From: Algoriphagus sp.
Lineage (GTDB): Bacteria; Bacteroidota; Bacteroidia; Cytophagales; Cyclobacteriaceae
DNA: 49,667 nucleotides
Direction: 5' to 3'
Assembly: GCA_017858365.1 (NCBI GenBank)
Contig: JAFMBQ010000002.1
Span: 1 to 49,667 of the forward strand
How positions within the stretch are numbered: the stretch's first letter is position 1; every line of letters begins with the position of its first letter. Positions 8,537-17,430 of this stretch are shown piece by piece. Under the pieces are notes generated by a model that saw nothing but the letters and a program-made list of their open reading frames with translations, was not told the DNA's origin and ran no database searches. The translations under genes were made by a program, and so were the position numbers.

Positions 8537-10336
8537 CTACCATTCTCTCCCCACAGGAATCACTTTCCAATTCTGATCAAAGTAAGGTGTCTGAGCATAA
8601 AACCACTGGTAAATTGCTCTGGGAGATTTTGCAAAATCTGGCTCGGCTGACTTTTTCTCTTCAAATCGTTTTTTCAAATCTAAATCTTCACTCAGCATCT
8701 TCTCGATTAATGGTTCCATGATATAGGTTTCCATGTATTCGGTTTGAGTGAAGATCGTATTGAAATAACCCCACTGGAAAAAGCTATCCACCGACTCCGG
8801 CTCCATTAAAATCACTACCAACTCGCCCAATGGCTGATCCGTTTTGATACGCACAGAACCCGGATTAAGAGACAGGGTTTTATACTTTCGATTCAAATCA
8901 GCGGATTGCACACGCATCATTCCTTCATAAGGCTGATTGCCCATTTTGTAGTTATCAACAACAGAAAACTCGAGCTTCAGTTCTTTTGCTTCAGTCAAAG
9001 TTTCTAGTTCGATCCCATGCTGTTTCATCTTTTCAATGAGATTACCCCATTCTGCTGAAATCCAATAGGCTTTTGGAACTGAAACAGAAAACTCAGGTAC
9101 ATCCATCAAGAGACTTGGGACCATTTGCGTGATTGGCTGGCCTTCCCATTTGACGTATTCCGCACCGGTTCTTTCAGAGGTGACTTTCGAAGAGGCGACA
9201 CCAAGAAATTGCATGGAGTCAGCGACGGTTTCCCTGAATTTGAATTTTACAGGAATAGATTTTTTTGGTTGATTGGAGTCAGATTCAATTGCAGCTTGTA
9301 AAGCTTCAAAATGATCAGCTAGGGAATTTATGGCTTGTTCCAGAAAAATGTAAGTGCCCAAAACTCGCTGTTCGAATGGTTTCAAAGAGTGATTTTCAAT
9401 CAAAATCGAAGCCATGTGACGGATATCTCCATAGGTATGCGAAAAGCGGGGGCTAAAGGAAAAGGCAATATTTCCTCCAGAAAAGTCATCCCCATTCGCG
9501 GCAAACAAAAGTGGGCCTGGAATATGCCCCATGTTTTTCAAGGCTTGATCTACTTCTGGCTGAAAGCTTGTCGATAACCAAGATGAAATAGCTGGCGAAT
9601 AGCCTCCCGTAGCAACATATCCATAGGTGATGTCATATTGATAATCTGCCCCGTCCGTTACGTGCACATCAATATAAAGGTCAGGATCATATCTAGTTAT
9701 TATATCCGCGAGGACTTTAATTCCCACTGTTTCCAATTTGGTATAATCACGATTCAGATTCAGGTTTTGGGCATTGGTTCGCCAGCCCATTTCCATGGGT
9801 CCTCGCTGATTTACTCTACCAAATTCACTTCGACGCTCATGCCCGTCCACATTAAGGATTGGGATAAATAGGATATTTGCTTTGGTCAAAAGTTCTTTTT
9901 TGTCTCCCAATGCGATATCCCGAAGTAGCATCATTCCTGCATCTTTCCCATCGATCTCTCCAGCATGGATTCCTGCTTGAATCAAAATCAGAGGTTTTCT
10001 GGATGCGGATAACTCAGATGCTGAGAAGTCTTGGTCCAAAGAAGCGATCACTAAATGGATCACTCGTCCCTGTTCGGAGATGCCTGCATTGGTAATCGTG
10101 AGGTAGGCAGATTCATTAGCTAGTTTTTCTAACCAAGCCATGGTTTCTGAATAGGTTGGAGATTCCAAGCCCTCCGATTTTTCAAAGGGGGTTGCCCAAG
10201 GATCAGACTTATCCACAATCAGTTCCCGACTTTTCCCATCCCAAGGGAGCGCCGGTGGCATGATTTCTTGAGCTAAAACGTGCAAAGAAAAATATGTAAA
10301 AAATAGAATTAAGGAAATAGATTTTTTAGTATTCAT
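8537..10336 (-). CDS. Secreted M14-family metallocarboxypeptidase
   Basis: A 599-residue exported peptidase: signal peptide MNTKKSISLILFFTYFSLHVLA, then a zinc-carboxypeptidase domain with the HxxE ligands in IHAGEIDGKDAG (about residue 127-135) and the third-ligand region IDVHVTDGADYQYD. The substrate-binding asparagine-arginine pair is likely in NLNLNRDY. The C-terminal third (from about 400) is a beta-rich extension of unknown role. Probably acts in the periplasm or outside the cell on peptides. TTATCCACA at 10209-10217 lies within it. Confidence 0.9.
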   Translation of the reverse strand: MNTKKSISLILFFTYFSLHVLAQEIMPPALPWDGKSRELIVDKSDPWATPFEKSEGLESPTYSETMAWLEKLANESAYLTITNAGISEQGRVIHLVIASLDQDFSASELSASRKPLILIQAGIHAGEIDGKDAGMMLLRDIALGDKKELLTKANILFIPILNVDGHERRSEFGRVNQRGPMEMGWRTNAQNLNLNRDYTKLETVGIKVLADIITRYDPDLYIDVHVTDGADYQYDITYGYVATGGYSPAISSWLSTSFQPEVDQALKNMGHIPGPLLFAANGDDFSGGNIAFSFSPRFSHTYGDIRHMASILIENHSLKPFEQRVLGTYIFLEQAINSLADHFEALQAAIESDSNQPKKSIPVKFKFRETVADSMQFLGVASSKVTSERTGAEYVKWEGQPITQMVPSLLMDVPEFSVSVPKAYWISAEWGNLIEKMKQHGIELETLTEAKELKLEFSVVDNYKMGNQPYEGMMRVQSADLNRKYKTLSLNPGSVRIKTDQPLGELVVILMEPESVDSFFQWGYFNTIFTQTEYMETYIMEPLIEKMLSEDLDLKKRFEEKKSAEPDFAKSPRAIYQWFYAQTPYFDQNWKVIPVGREW

Positions 10337-10394
10337 GAAGTGGCTTTTACAGCGAATAGAATATGGTAAAATAGAGGTGCTATTGACTTTGAAA

Positions 10395-11093
10395 TTATTT
10401 AATTCCCTTCCGCACTGCTTTGATCAGATCATCTAAGTAGTCAGTTTGGATTTCCTGGATTTCCAGGAGTTTCTTGTTTTGATGCACCAGTAAATGATCC
10501 ATTTTTTCGCTAAGAAGCTTGATCTCAAGTTCCGCTTTCAAGTTGATTTTGTAATCGTGTTCGCTTCGCTGACGATCTTTCGACTCTTGGCGATTTTGAC
10601 TCATCATAATGATGGGAGCTTGAATGGCGGCAAGACAGGAAAGAATTAGATTCAATAAAATAAAAGGAAAAGGATCAAAAGGCTGGGTAACCAGGATAAA
10701 AATGTTTGTTCCAATCCAAATTAAAATAAAACTAAAGAAGAAAATGATAAAAGTCCAGCTGCCGCCGAATGTGGCAATATGATCAGCTAGTTTATCTCCA
10801 AAACTCAAATTTCCTTCGATTTCATCCTGAATATTTTCAGAAAGAATGGAGTTGGATTGGATCGCCACCATCACATCTTGATCTATTTTGGCGAGTTCTC
10901 CACGCTCTTCTATTATTAGAGAGGTGAGGTATTTTCTTCGGTAAAGATTCAATTCCTCTAATGAAATTACATTTTCAGTTTCGAAGCCAGGAAATTCAGA
11001 ATTTATCAATGATTGAATCCCTTCCCTAATTTCCCCGAATTTCACGCTTTCGGAAGAGGAAATATTTTTTTTACTAATGTGTGAAATCGCCAT
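10395..11093 (-). CDS. DUF1003 family membrane protein
   Basis: A 232-residue inner-membrane protein with two transmembrane segments, around residues 112-137 (SWTFIIFFFSFILIWIGTNI) and 143-165, separated by the short conserved QPFDPFPFILLN loop and followed by SCLAAIQAPIIMMSQNRQ. These are the hallmarks of DUF1003. The C-terminal 60 residues are a charged helix that could form a coiled coil. Function is unknown. It is downstream of, and separated by a terminator from, the phosphorylase-like gene. Confidence 0.9.
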   Translation of the reverse strand: MAISHISKKNISSSESVKFGEIREGIQSLINSEFPGFETENVISLEELNLYRRKYLTSLIIEERGELAKIDQDVMVAIQSNSILSENIQDEIEGNLSFGDKLADHIATFGGSWTFIIFFFSFILIWIGTNIFILVTQPFDPFPFILLNLILSCLAAIQAPIIMMSQNRQESKDRQRSEHDYKINLKAELEIKLLSEKMDHLLVHQNKKLLEIQEIQTDYLDDLIKAVRKGIK

Positions 11094-11121
11094 TGGCTAG
11101 GTCTAATTTTGTACAAATTAC

Positions 11122-11157
11122 AAAAAAGCCCATGTCTTTATCTCAAACATGGGCTTT
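11122..11157 (-). terminator. Rho-independent terminator after the phosphorylase-like gene
   Basis: An inverted repeat AAAGCCCATGT ... ACATGGGCTTT, followed on the minus strand by a T run (reverse complement of the A run at 11122-11127), 20 bases past the stop at 11177. Confidence 0.8.
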
Positions 11158-11176
11158 CATTTCTCAGCAGATTGGA

Positions 11177-12835
11177 TTAGGAATTATACATGCGCTCGTA
11201 ATATTCTTTCGCCATTCGATTACTTTCAAATTCATCTTGGACATCTTGCATCCCTTTGTGGACAATTTTTCGCCAAGCCTCTGGTTGATCATAATAAGTA
11301 GGTAAGATCTCTTTTTCCAATACGTCAAAGAGATTATTCATATCAAATTCATCTTGATCAGGCACTGACATTGTTTTATAATCAGCAGCAGGGACGATAA
11401 AGCTGTTCTTCCCGTGGTCGGCAAATTCGCAGATCCAGCCATCAAATGTGGAAAAGTTGACCGATCCATTCATAGAAGCCGTCATCCCTGATGTTCCGGA
11501 TGCCTCACGCGGTACTCTTGGATTATTCAACCAGACGTCTGAGGCTTGCTTAAGTCTCTTGCTCAGCGTCAATTCGTAGCCTACGCAGACAGCAATGTTT
11601 GGATAGTTTTTGGAAAGGTGAACCAATTGGTTGAAAACAGAAATTGCACCATAATCCATAGGATAAGGTTTTCCTGCCCAAATGATCTGAACCGGGTGTT
11701 CGGTGTTTTTCATCAAAGCATCAAATCGTGCCATATCTCTGGTCAATAAATCTGGACGCTTGTAACTCGCAAATCTCCGAGCCCATACAATGGTTAGCAC
11801 ATTTGGATCGAATAGTTTGCCTGTTTGATCAGCGACGATTTCAAAAGCCCTCTTTTTCAAAAAATGCTTTCTATCCTCAAACTTATCCACATCCCCGGCT
11901 TCCATGTGGCGGTAAATTTGCTTATCAGCCCAATACTTGAAATTCTGAGAATTGGTTACATGCGTGATTTCAGGGATATTTTCATAGTCTTTCCACATTT
12001 CCCGACTTACTTCGCCATGGAGTTTACTGACACCATTTGCCTTTCTGGCAAATCGTAAGGCAGCCAAACTATGATTAAAAAGGTCACCACGCATTCCGGT
12101 TAGTTTTTTGACATCCGGGAGCGAATATCCATTAAAGTACCCCATTCGCTCGCAGAGGTAGATGTCATGTTTTTCATTTCCGGCTTCCTCAGGAGTATGT
12201 GTAGTGAAAACTACTCGCTTGGTAACTTCTTCTTTATTTCCAAATTTTTTCATTAAATGAAAAACTGCACTTACACCATGCGCTTCATTCAAATGATATA
12301 CATCAGGATTGAAGTTGAGCTCATCGATCAATTTTGCACCGGCAAGCCCTAACAGCATAAACTGCGCAACTTTAGCTGCAGTATCTGAATCGTAAAGACG
12401 ATGGGTGATCGTTTGGCTGAGGTAGTCGTTTTCAGGCAAGTCTGTACTGAGCAAGAAAAGAGGAGCACTATTAAACGTCTCAGGAGCAAGGTACCAGGCC
12501 TTAACCCAGACCGGGGCGCCATGAACTTTGATTTCAAATTTGATTCCCGTGTCCTCTAAGAAGGAGTGAGTCTTTTCGTACCATTCCGGCTTGAGGGTTT
12601 GATCTTGATTTCGGCTTTGATCATAATAGCCATACTTCCAAAGAATTCCGATTCCGATCAGATTTTGGTTAAGCTCATAGGCGCTACGCAAATGAGACCC
12701 TGAAAGAAATCCAAGTCCACCGGAATAGATTTTGAGTGGTTGATGTACGGCAAATTCCATTGAGAAATAAGCAACCCGTTTGGAATAAGAATCAGCAGCC
12801 TGATAAGGGACACTGTAATTTTTAAAATCGGTCAT
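11177..12835 (-). CDS. GT35 alpha-glucan phosphorylase-like protein lacking the PLP lysine
   Basis: A 552-residue member of the short GT35 glycogen/starch phosphorylase group: AYFSMEFAVHQPLKIYSGGLGFLSG at the N-terminus, HLNEAHGVSAVFHL, FTTHTPEEAGNEKHD, VWARRFASYKRPDLL and IWAGKPYPMDYG. In phosphorylases the cofactor lysine sits in GTxxMK; here the segment reads EASGTSGMTASMNGSVNF, so the lysine is Thr452 (ACG at 11480-11482, minus strand). Without it the protein should not bind pyridoxal phosphate in the usual way; it may be a non-phosphorolytic glucan transferase or binding protein. I believe relatives in Bacteroidota share this change but cannot verify it. No other glycogen gene is adjacent. 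Confidence 0.88.
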   Translation of the reverse strand: MTDFKNYSVPYQAADSYSKRVAYFSMEFAVHQPLKIYSGGLGFLSGSHLRSAYELNQNLIGIGILWKYGYYDQSRNQDQTLKPEWYEKTHSFLEDTGIKFEIKVHGAPVWVKAWYLAPETFNSAPLFLLSTDLPENDYLSQTITHRLYDSDTAAKVAQFMLLGLAGAKLIDELNFNPDVYHLNEAHGVSAVFHLMKKFGNKEEVTKRVVFTTHTPEEAGNEKHDIYLCERMGYFNGYSLPDVKKLTGMRGDLFNHSLAALRFARKANGVSKLHGEVSREMWKDYENIPEITHVTNSQNFKYWADKQIYRHMEAGDVDKFEDRKHFLKKRAFEIVADQTGKLFDPNVLTIVWARRFASYKRPDLLTRDMARFDALMKNTEHPVQIIWAGKPYPMDYGAISVFNQLVHLSKNYPNIAVCVGYELTLSKRLKQASDVWLNNPRVPREASGTSGMTASMNGSVNFSTFDGWICEFADHGKNSFIVPAADYKTMSVPDQDEFDMNNLFDVLEKEILPTYYDQPEAWRKIVHKGMQDVQDEFESNRMAKEYYERMYNS

Positions 12836-13017
12836 AAAATTGGGATTGAAAGAGGCTAATTTATAAGAATAGATTGGGCAATCAGAAGCCCAAATTAAAA
12901 ATAGCGGTAGGAATTTTTTGGAAAACGGTTGAAATCAAGGATAATGGGAAAAATCAGAAGCTTTAATTTGCTGAGCAGCTATTTAGGATGGGTCAAAGTA
13001 GCTAAACCAATTCCTTG

Positions 13018-14373
13018 TCAAGGAATAATGTCGATTTTCTGGTTAAAGTAAGGCTTAGCAAACTCAATAAAATATCTCCAATTTGAGCCTTCAGTATGTC
13101 CACCATCGTGTTGGCGGAATACTAAATCTCCTTCCAAAAGCCCAACATTAGTACCAGGATATATTTCGGTTGAAATTCCTTTCTTTCCCAACAACTCATA
13201 TACGGGACTTGCTTCAACTGAAGTCTTGAACATTCCGACAGCATCGATCCAATGACCTTCTACCTCTGGATCTCCACTTGAAATAAAGACCGGTCGAGGT
13301 GCACAAAGCGCTAGCATCTCGTGCGCATCTATTGGCATATCCATGGGAGTCAGTGCTCCTGCGTATTTAATGAAATTTGGAGTAAACCAATGGTATTCGC
13401 CAGTAGAAGCGAGGTTTTCCACCTGCTCTCCATAAATTCTACGAAAAATCTTTGTGCCTCCTGCGCCTGAAGAAGCAAAGAAACCAATGGCAAATCTAGG
13501 TTCGTCTACCATCGCTACCAAGGCAGCTTTTCCATAGCGAGACAAGCCTTCGATTCCGACCTTCTTGGCATCTACCAAAGGATCGGTTTCTAAATAATCT
13601 AAAGCGCGGCTAGCTCCCCAACCCCAAGCACGGAGTGTCCCCCAGTCATCTAGTTTCCGAGGCTCGCCCCTATTGACTAGGCCAATTATTCCAGCTCGAA
13701 GGCCTGCCCCATTATCTGCTTGGAAACTTGTCGGAATGATCATCGCAAACCCCCAGCCTTCATTCAAGATTTGTTCTTGCCAGGTTGGACCTTCAGATTT
13801 TGGAAGGTTCATGCCCACTGGCCAAATCCAACTGAATTGCATGATCAAGGGAACGGCACTTTTTGCTTCCAAGGGAGTAGCCATCAGCAATTCTAAGTTT
13901 ACTTCGAGGTCTGGATAGGAAGAGTTATCCACATGCCCGATCAATTTCTTGAATCGTGCTTTTACATCTCCGAAAAGACTGTCTTTTTCTTCGATAATCT
14001 CCCAAGTGACATTTGGAATATTTTCAGGCATTCTACCATAGATTTCTCTTGCAAAATGGGCTTTTAGCTCTTCCCTTCTTTTTCCCCAATCTTTCTCATT
14101 CTTCACAGGACTTCCATCGTCAAAAGCCAACGGGTCGGGTAAGCTGCTATAAGGGGTGGCTTTGGATTCATCTGAGTTAGCTGCATTTGGGGCGGCAGGA
14201 TTGCCGGAAGGACCTGGCCTTAGTGAGACTAAACCAAGTTTCTCCATCATCAAGCGGTGATCGGCCTGACTGAGCTTTGCGATGGAATCCCTGCTTTGCT
14301 GGGATAGCTGTGCAAATGTGGATAAGTTGAAAAAAAGAAATAAGCTGAAGGATAATACGAAGGGTTTTCTCAT
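13018..14373 (-). CDS. Secreted CE15-like glucuronoyl esterase (alpha/beta hydrolase)
   Basis: A 451-residue exported protein (signal peptide MRKPFVLSFSLFLFFNLSTFA). The nucleophile motif GIEGLSRYGKAALVA corresponds to the G-x-S-R-x-G-K motif of CE15 4-O-methyl-glucuronoyl methylesterases, which cut lignin-carbohydrate ester bonds. Other family signs are WGWGASRALDYLETDP, ALCAPRPVFISSGDPE with a likely acidic residue, and the C-terminal histidine in RQHDGGHTEGSNW. It may belong to plant- or algal-polysaccharide degradation with the neighbouring GMC oxidoreductase and esterase, though this is inferred. TTATCCACA motifs at 13925 and 14317, the latter within the signal peptide codons. Confidence 0.85.
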   Translation of the reverse strand: MRKPFVLSFSLFLFFNLSTFAQLSQQSRDSIAKLSQADHRLMMEKLGLVSLRPGPSGNPAAPNAANSDESKATPYSSLPDPLAFDDGSPVKNEKDWGKRREELKAHFAREIYGRMPENIPNVTWEIIEEKDSLFGDVKARFKKLIGHVDNSSYPDLEVNLELLMATPLEAKSAVPLIMQFSWIWPVGMNLPKSEGPTWQEQILNEGWGFAMIIPTSFQADNGAGLRAGIIGLVNRGEPRKLDDWGTLRAWGWGASRALDYLETDPLVDAKKVGIEGLSRYGKAALVAMVDEPRFAIGFFASSGAGGTKIFRRIYGEQVENLASTGEYHWFTPNFIKYAGALTPMDMPIDAHEMLALCAPRPVFISSGDPEVEGHWIDAVGMFKTSVEASPVYELLGKKGISTEIYPGTNVGLLEGDLVFRQHDGGHTEGSNWRYFIEFAKPYFNQKIDIIP

Positions 14374-14565
14374 TTTGGGTTAATGAATAGGTGAGGGTTA
14401 CAGAAATGGCAACTCGATTTTCTCAATAAACAAATTTTCAACAAACAATTGATTATATGTGACCTATGGTTAATTGAAGCCTCAAATCACGTGTAATAAG
14501 TGCTATACTATTCTAAGAATTTCCAAGTTATCCACATTGTTTTCATTGAAAGAACTGTTCGAGGT

Positions 14566-16164
14566 TTATTCCAAGATGAGATCTGCAGCTTTCTCCCCAA
14601 TCATGATACAAGCTGCATTCGTATTTCCTGAAACAATCGTCGGCATGATAGAGGCGTCTGCAATTCGTAAATTTCGAATTCCATGGACTTGAAGTTTTTC
14701 ATTCACCACAGCCATTTCATCATTGCCCATTTTGCAAGTACCCACAGGATGATAAATGGTCTCCACAGATTTTTTGATATGGGCGATGATTCCTTCATCT
14801 GATTGATCGGGAGGAGTGATTATCGCTTTTCGGTATGGAGTAAAAGCATCCGAATTCAGTAATTCGAGAGCTTTTCTAGTGCCACGAATCAAGGTGTCCC
14901 AATCCGCCTTCTCTGTGAGGAAATTAGGTTGAATTAAAGGAGCTGTTCTTGGATCAGCAGATTTCAACGCCACATAGCCTCGACTTTTTGGCTTGATCAG
15001 GCTAGGCAGAATTGAAAACCCATCGATGATGGGGAATGTGGATATGTCATGGAAATCTGTTTTGTAATCAGCTCCAATTTGAATTGGGGCAAAGTGAAAT
15101 TGAAAATCTACCCCAGATTCTCCACGTGAATTGTAGAAGGCAACAGCTTCTAAAGGGCTACAGGTCAAGGCTCCTTTTTGGGTTAGAAAAAGCTGAATAA
15201 GCCCTTTGAACTGATTTAAGGCGGTGGTATGATGATTGAAGCCTTCCTGCTTTTTACTTAAAGCCGAGCAATTAAAGAATAAATGATCCTGAAGGTTTTT
15301 ACCTACTCCAGGGAGATTCACCTTAGATTCTATTCCAAAAGATTTTAATTCTTCCGGATCTCCAATTCCGGAAAGCATCAGAATCTGTGGTGATTGGAAT
15401 GCTCCGGCAGAAAGAATTACTTCTTTGTTTACAAATATCTGTTCAACTCCATTTTTTCTATTGATCACTTCTACACCGATCGCCTGATCATTTTTCAGCA
15501 GGACGCGACTTACCAGAGTTTGAGTTTTGACGGTAAGATTACTTCTCGTGAAGATGGGTTTGAGAAAAGCACCAGCAGTGCTATGTCTCTTGCCATTTTT
15601 GATGGTAAACTGCATCAGACTTGTGCCAGCTTGCTCCGCCCCATTGTAATCTGGATTTTTTGGAATTCCATTTTCCGCGCAAGCTTCTACAAATGCATCT
15701 GCGAAAGGGGTTTTAAAACCCTTCGCAAAGGTGACATTTAAGGGGCCGGAATTTCCATGATAATCATTGTGGATATCTTCGTTGGATTCGGATTTTTTGA
15801 AATAAGGCAAAACTGATTCGTAGTCCCAACCTTTATTTCCCAAAGCGGCCCACCTATCGTAATCAGCTCTATTGCCACGAACATAAGCCATTGCATTGGT
15901 GGAGGAGCTGCCGCCGAGTGTTTTACCTCTCGGAAGAAAGAGTTTTCTGCCGTCCAATTGATCTTGAGGCTCCGACCAAAAGCCCCAATCTACTTCAGAT
16001 CTATGCAGCTTGGTGTAAGCTCCAGGGATTTTGATCTCTAGTTTTTTGTCAGGTGCACCAGCTTCTAAAAGTAAAACTTTGTTTGAAGGATCCTCTGAAA
16101 GACGGTTTGCTAGGACACAACCTGCCGAACCGGCACCAACAATGATGTAATCAAATTCAGACAT
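14566..16164 (-). CDS. GMC-family FAD oxidoreductase (choline dehydrogenase-like)
   Basis: A 532-residue flavoprotein. The N-terminal dinucleotide-binding motif is IIVGAGSAGCVLANRLSEDP, followed by the acidic LLLEAG; GMC signature 1 is PRGKTLGGSSSTNAMAYVRG and signature 2 SAGAFQSPQILMLSG. The catalytic histidine is in TIYHPVGTCKMG, with a C-terminal asparagine in GNTNAACIMIGEKAADL. No signal peptide. It should oxidise an alcohol or polyol; the true substrate is unknown. The gene stands between the CE15-like esterase and the SH3 protein gene, all on the minus strand. Confidence 0.95.
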   Translation of the reverse strand: MSEFDYIIVGAGSAGCVLANRLSEDPSNKVLLLEAGAPDKKLEIKIPGAYTKLHRSEVDWGFWSEPQDQLDGRKLFLPRGKTLGGSSSTNAMAYVRGNRADYDRWAALGNKGWDYESVLPYFKKSESNEDIHNDYHGNSGPLNVTFAKGFKTPFADAFVEACAENGIPKNPDYNGAEQAGTSLMQFTIKNGKRHSTAGAFLKPIFTRSNLTVKTQTLVSRVLLKNDQAIGVEVINRKNGVEQIFVNKEVILSAGAFQSPQILMLSGIGDPEELKSFGIESKVNLPGVGKNLQDHLFFNCSALSKKQEGFNHHTTALNQFKGLIQLFLTQKGALTCSPLEAVAFYNSRGESGVDFQFHFAPIQIGADYKTDFHDISTFPIIDGFSILPSLIKPKSRGYVALKSADPRTAPLIQPNFLTEKADWDTLIRGTRKALELLNSDAFTPYRKAIITPPDQSDEGIIAHIKKSVETIYHPVGTCKMGNDEMAVVNEKLQVHGIRNLRIADASIMPTIVSGNTNAACIMIGEKAADLILE

Positions 16165-16216
16165 GGAATGATTGGGGTGAAATCACACACAAAATATAAA
16201 AAAGTAGTAGGATTTC

Positions 16217-16909
16217 TTAGGTGCAGGAATATAAAGTAATCTTGAATTTACCATCTCCTAAGTCATGCAATTGCAATTCTTGGATCGCGTCGAGTTCTGA
16301 AAAATTCCAAACATTTCCTTCCCGACTAATAATCGCTGGAAATTCGATTCGGTTATTGTTTTTTCTGGAGTGCAGGTTGATTAATTGATGATAAGCTTCT
16401 GAGAAGGTAAAGCCTTCTAGTAGGTATTCGGTATCGTGGCAGCCGTCGAATAATGTTTCATTGATTAAAGCAAATTCATAAGCTGTAATAATCTTTCTCA
16501 TGGGATAAGATTCTCCATCAATAACTGTTTGCTCGGGATATTCTTTTTTATCAAGTTCTTTTCCAAAGATGTTTACTGTTGGCATATCATTGTGCTCAAT
16601 GATTAATTCAGTAGGTTTTGTGGATAAGTCTGAGCTGAAAATGTAGCCATAACTAAAATCAAGCATAATTTCAATCCAGTTTCCTTCCACCTCCAATTCA
16701 GGTGATATTCGCTTTTTCGACTTCTCGTCAAAGACGTTTTCTAAATAAACGACTTTGCCTAAATCAATTCTTCCAACAATTTGCGCCTCAAATTTTGGTT
16801 CGGAATAAATTGTTGCCCCTAGCAGGTTAATTACTTGGTAGCTTTCTTTACTTTGAGCAGATAGGGAAATGGTAATAATCGAAAATAGGACGATCAGGTA
16901 AGTTTTCAT
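16217..16909 (-). CDS. Exported protein with bacterial SH3-like domain
   Basis: A 230-residue protein with a signal peptide (MKTYLIVLFSIITISLSAQ) and, at about residues 24-95, a bacterial SH3-like pattern (INLLGATIYSEPKFEAQIVG ... GNWIEIMLDFSYGYIFSSDL). The C-terminal part has no family I recognise. Its ATG overlaps the stop of the cupin gene by ATGA, so the two are translationally coupled. The role is unknown; wall or periplasmic binding is suggested by the fold only. A TTATCCACA motif lies at 16619-16627. Confidence 0.75.
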   Translation of the reverse strand: MKTYLIVLFSIITISLSAQSKESYQVINLLGATIYSEPKFEAQIVGRIDLGKVVYLENVFDEKSKKRISPELEVEGNWIEIMLDFSYGYIFSSDLSTKPTELIIEHNDMPTVNIFGKELDKKEYPEQTVIDGESYPMRKIITAYEFALINETLFDGCHDTEYLLEGFTFSEAYHQLINLHSRKNNNRIEFPAIISREGNVWNFSELDAIQELQLHDLGDGKFKITLYSCT

Positions 16910-17328
16910 TTTTTGATTACAGTAATCGGAGTTGCTACATCGCCTGCATATACGACGATGATTTCAGCAGTTTCGGATCCTTCATTTATTCCATAATGGA
17001 AAGTATTGACTAGCTCGATAATTGGGTCACCTGCTTTTAATTCAAGTTTATTTCCATGTTCATCGACAACAGTCAATTCCCCTGTGATCAATACTCCGGC
17101 ATTGATGACCAAATGCTCGTGAAGTTCCAATTTAACGTTCGGTGGAATGGTTACTTTGATGATAGTAATCTTGGGTTGGCCTGTTGGGTAAGCAGGCAAA
17201 GTGTCTCCATTCCAGCTTTGGGTGCTTTCCATTAGTTTTTCCAGGATGATTTCTTGAGGAATCGCTGAAGAATCACAGGAAAAAAGGAAGGATAACAGAA
17301 TGACTATATAGGAGGGGTATCGTTTCAT
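16906..17328 (-). CDS. Cupin-domain lipoprotein
   Basis: A 140-residue protein with a lipoprotein signal (LLSFLFSCDSS; Cys18) and one cupin barrel: HEH in LELHEHLVINAG, the glutamate-containing second turn ELTVVDEHGNKLELKAGD, and H in NTFHYGINEG. It is probably periplasmic or outer-membrane anchored. Substrate unknown. Coupled by a 4-base overlap to the SH3 protein gene. Confidence 0.85.
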   Translation of the reverse strand: MKRYPSYIVILLSFLFSCDSSAIPQEIILEKLMESTQSWNGDTLPAYPTGQPKITIIKVTIPPNVKLELHEHLVINAGVLITGELTVVDEHGNKLELKAGDPIIELVNTFHYGINEGSETAEIIVVYAGDVATPITVIKK

Positions 17329-17395
17329 GGAAGTTAAACTAAGTCTTTCCTTTTTTAAAAAAAATCACCTATCCTCTTTATTTGAGATAAAAAGG

Positions 17396-17422
17396 AAAAG
17401 GGACTCAATTGAGTCCCTTTTT
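17396..17422 (-). terminator. Rho-independent terminator after the carboxylesterase gene
   Basis: Near-perfect palindrome AAAAGGGACTCAATTGAGTCCCTTTTT, just downstream of the carboxylesterase stop (17431). Flanking A/T runs on both sides allow it to act in both directions. Confidence 0.75.
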
Positions 17423-17430
17423 CTAAGTTA

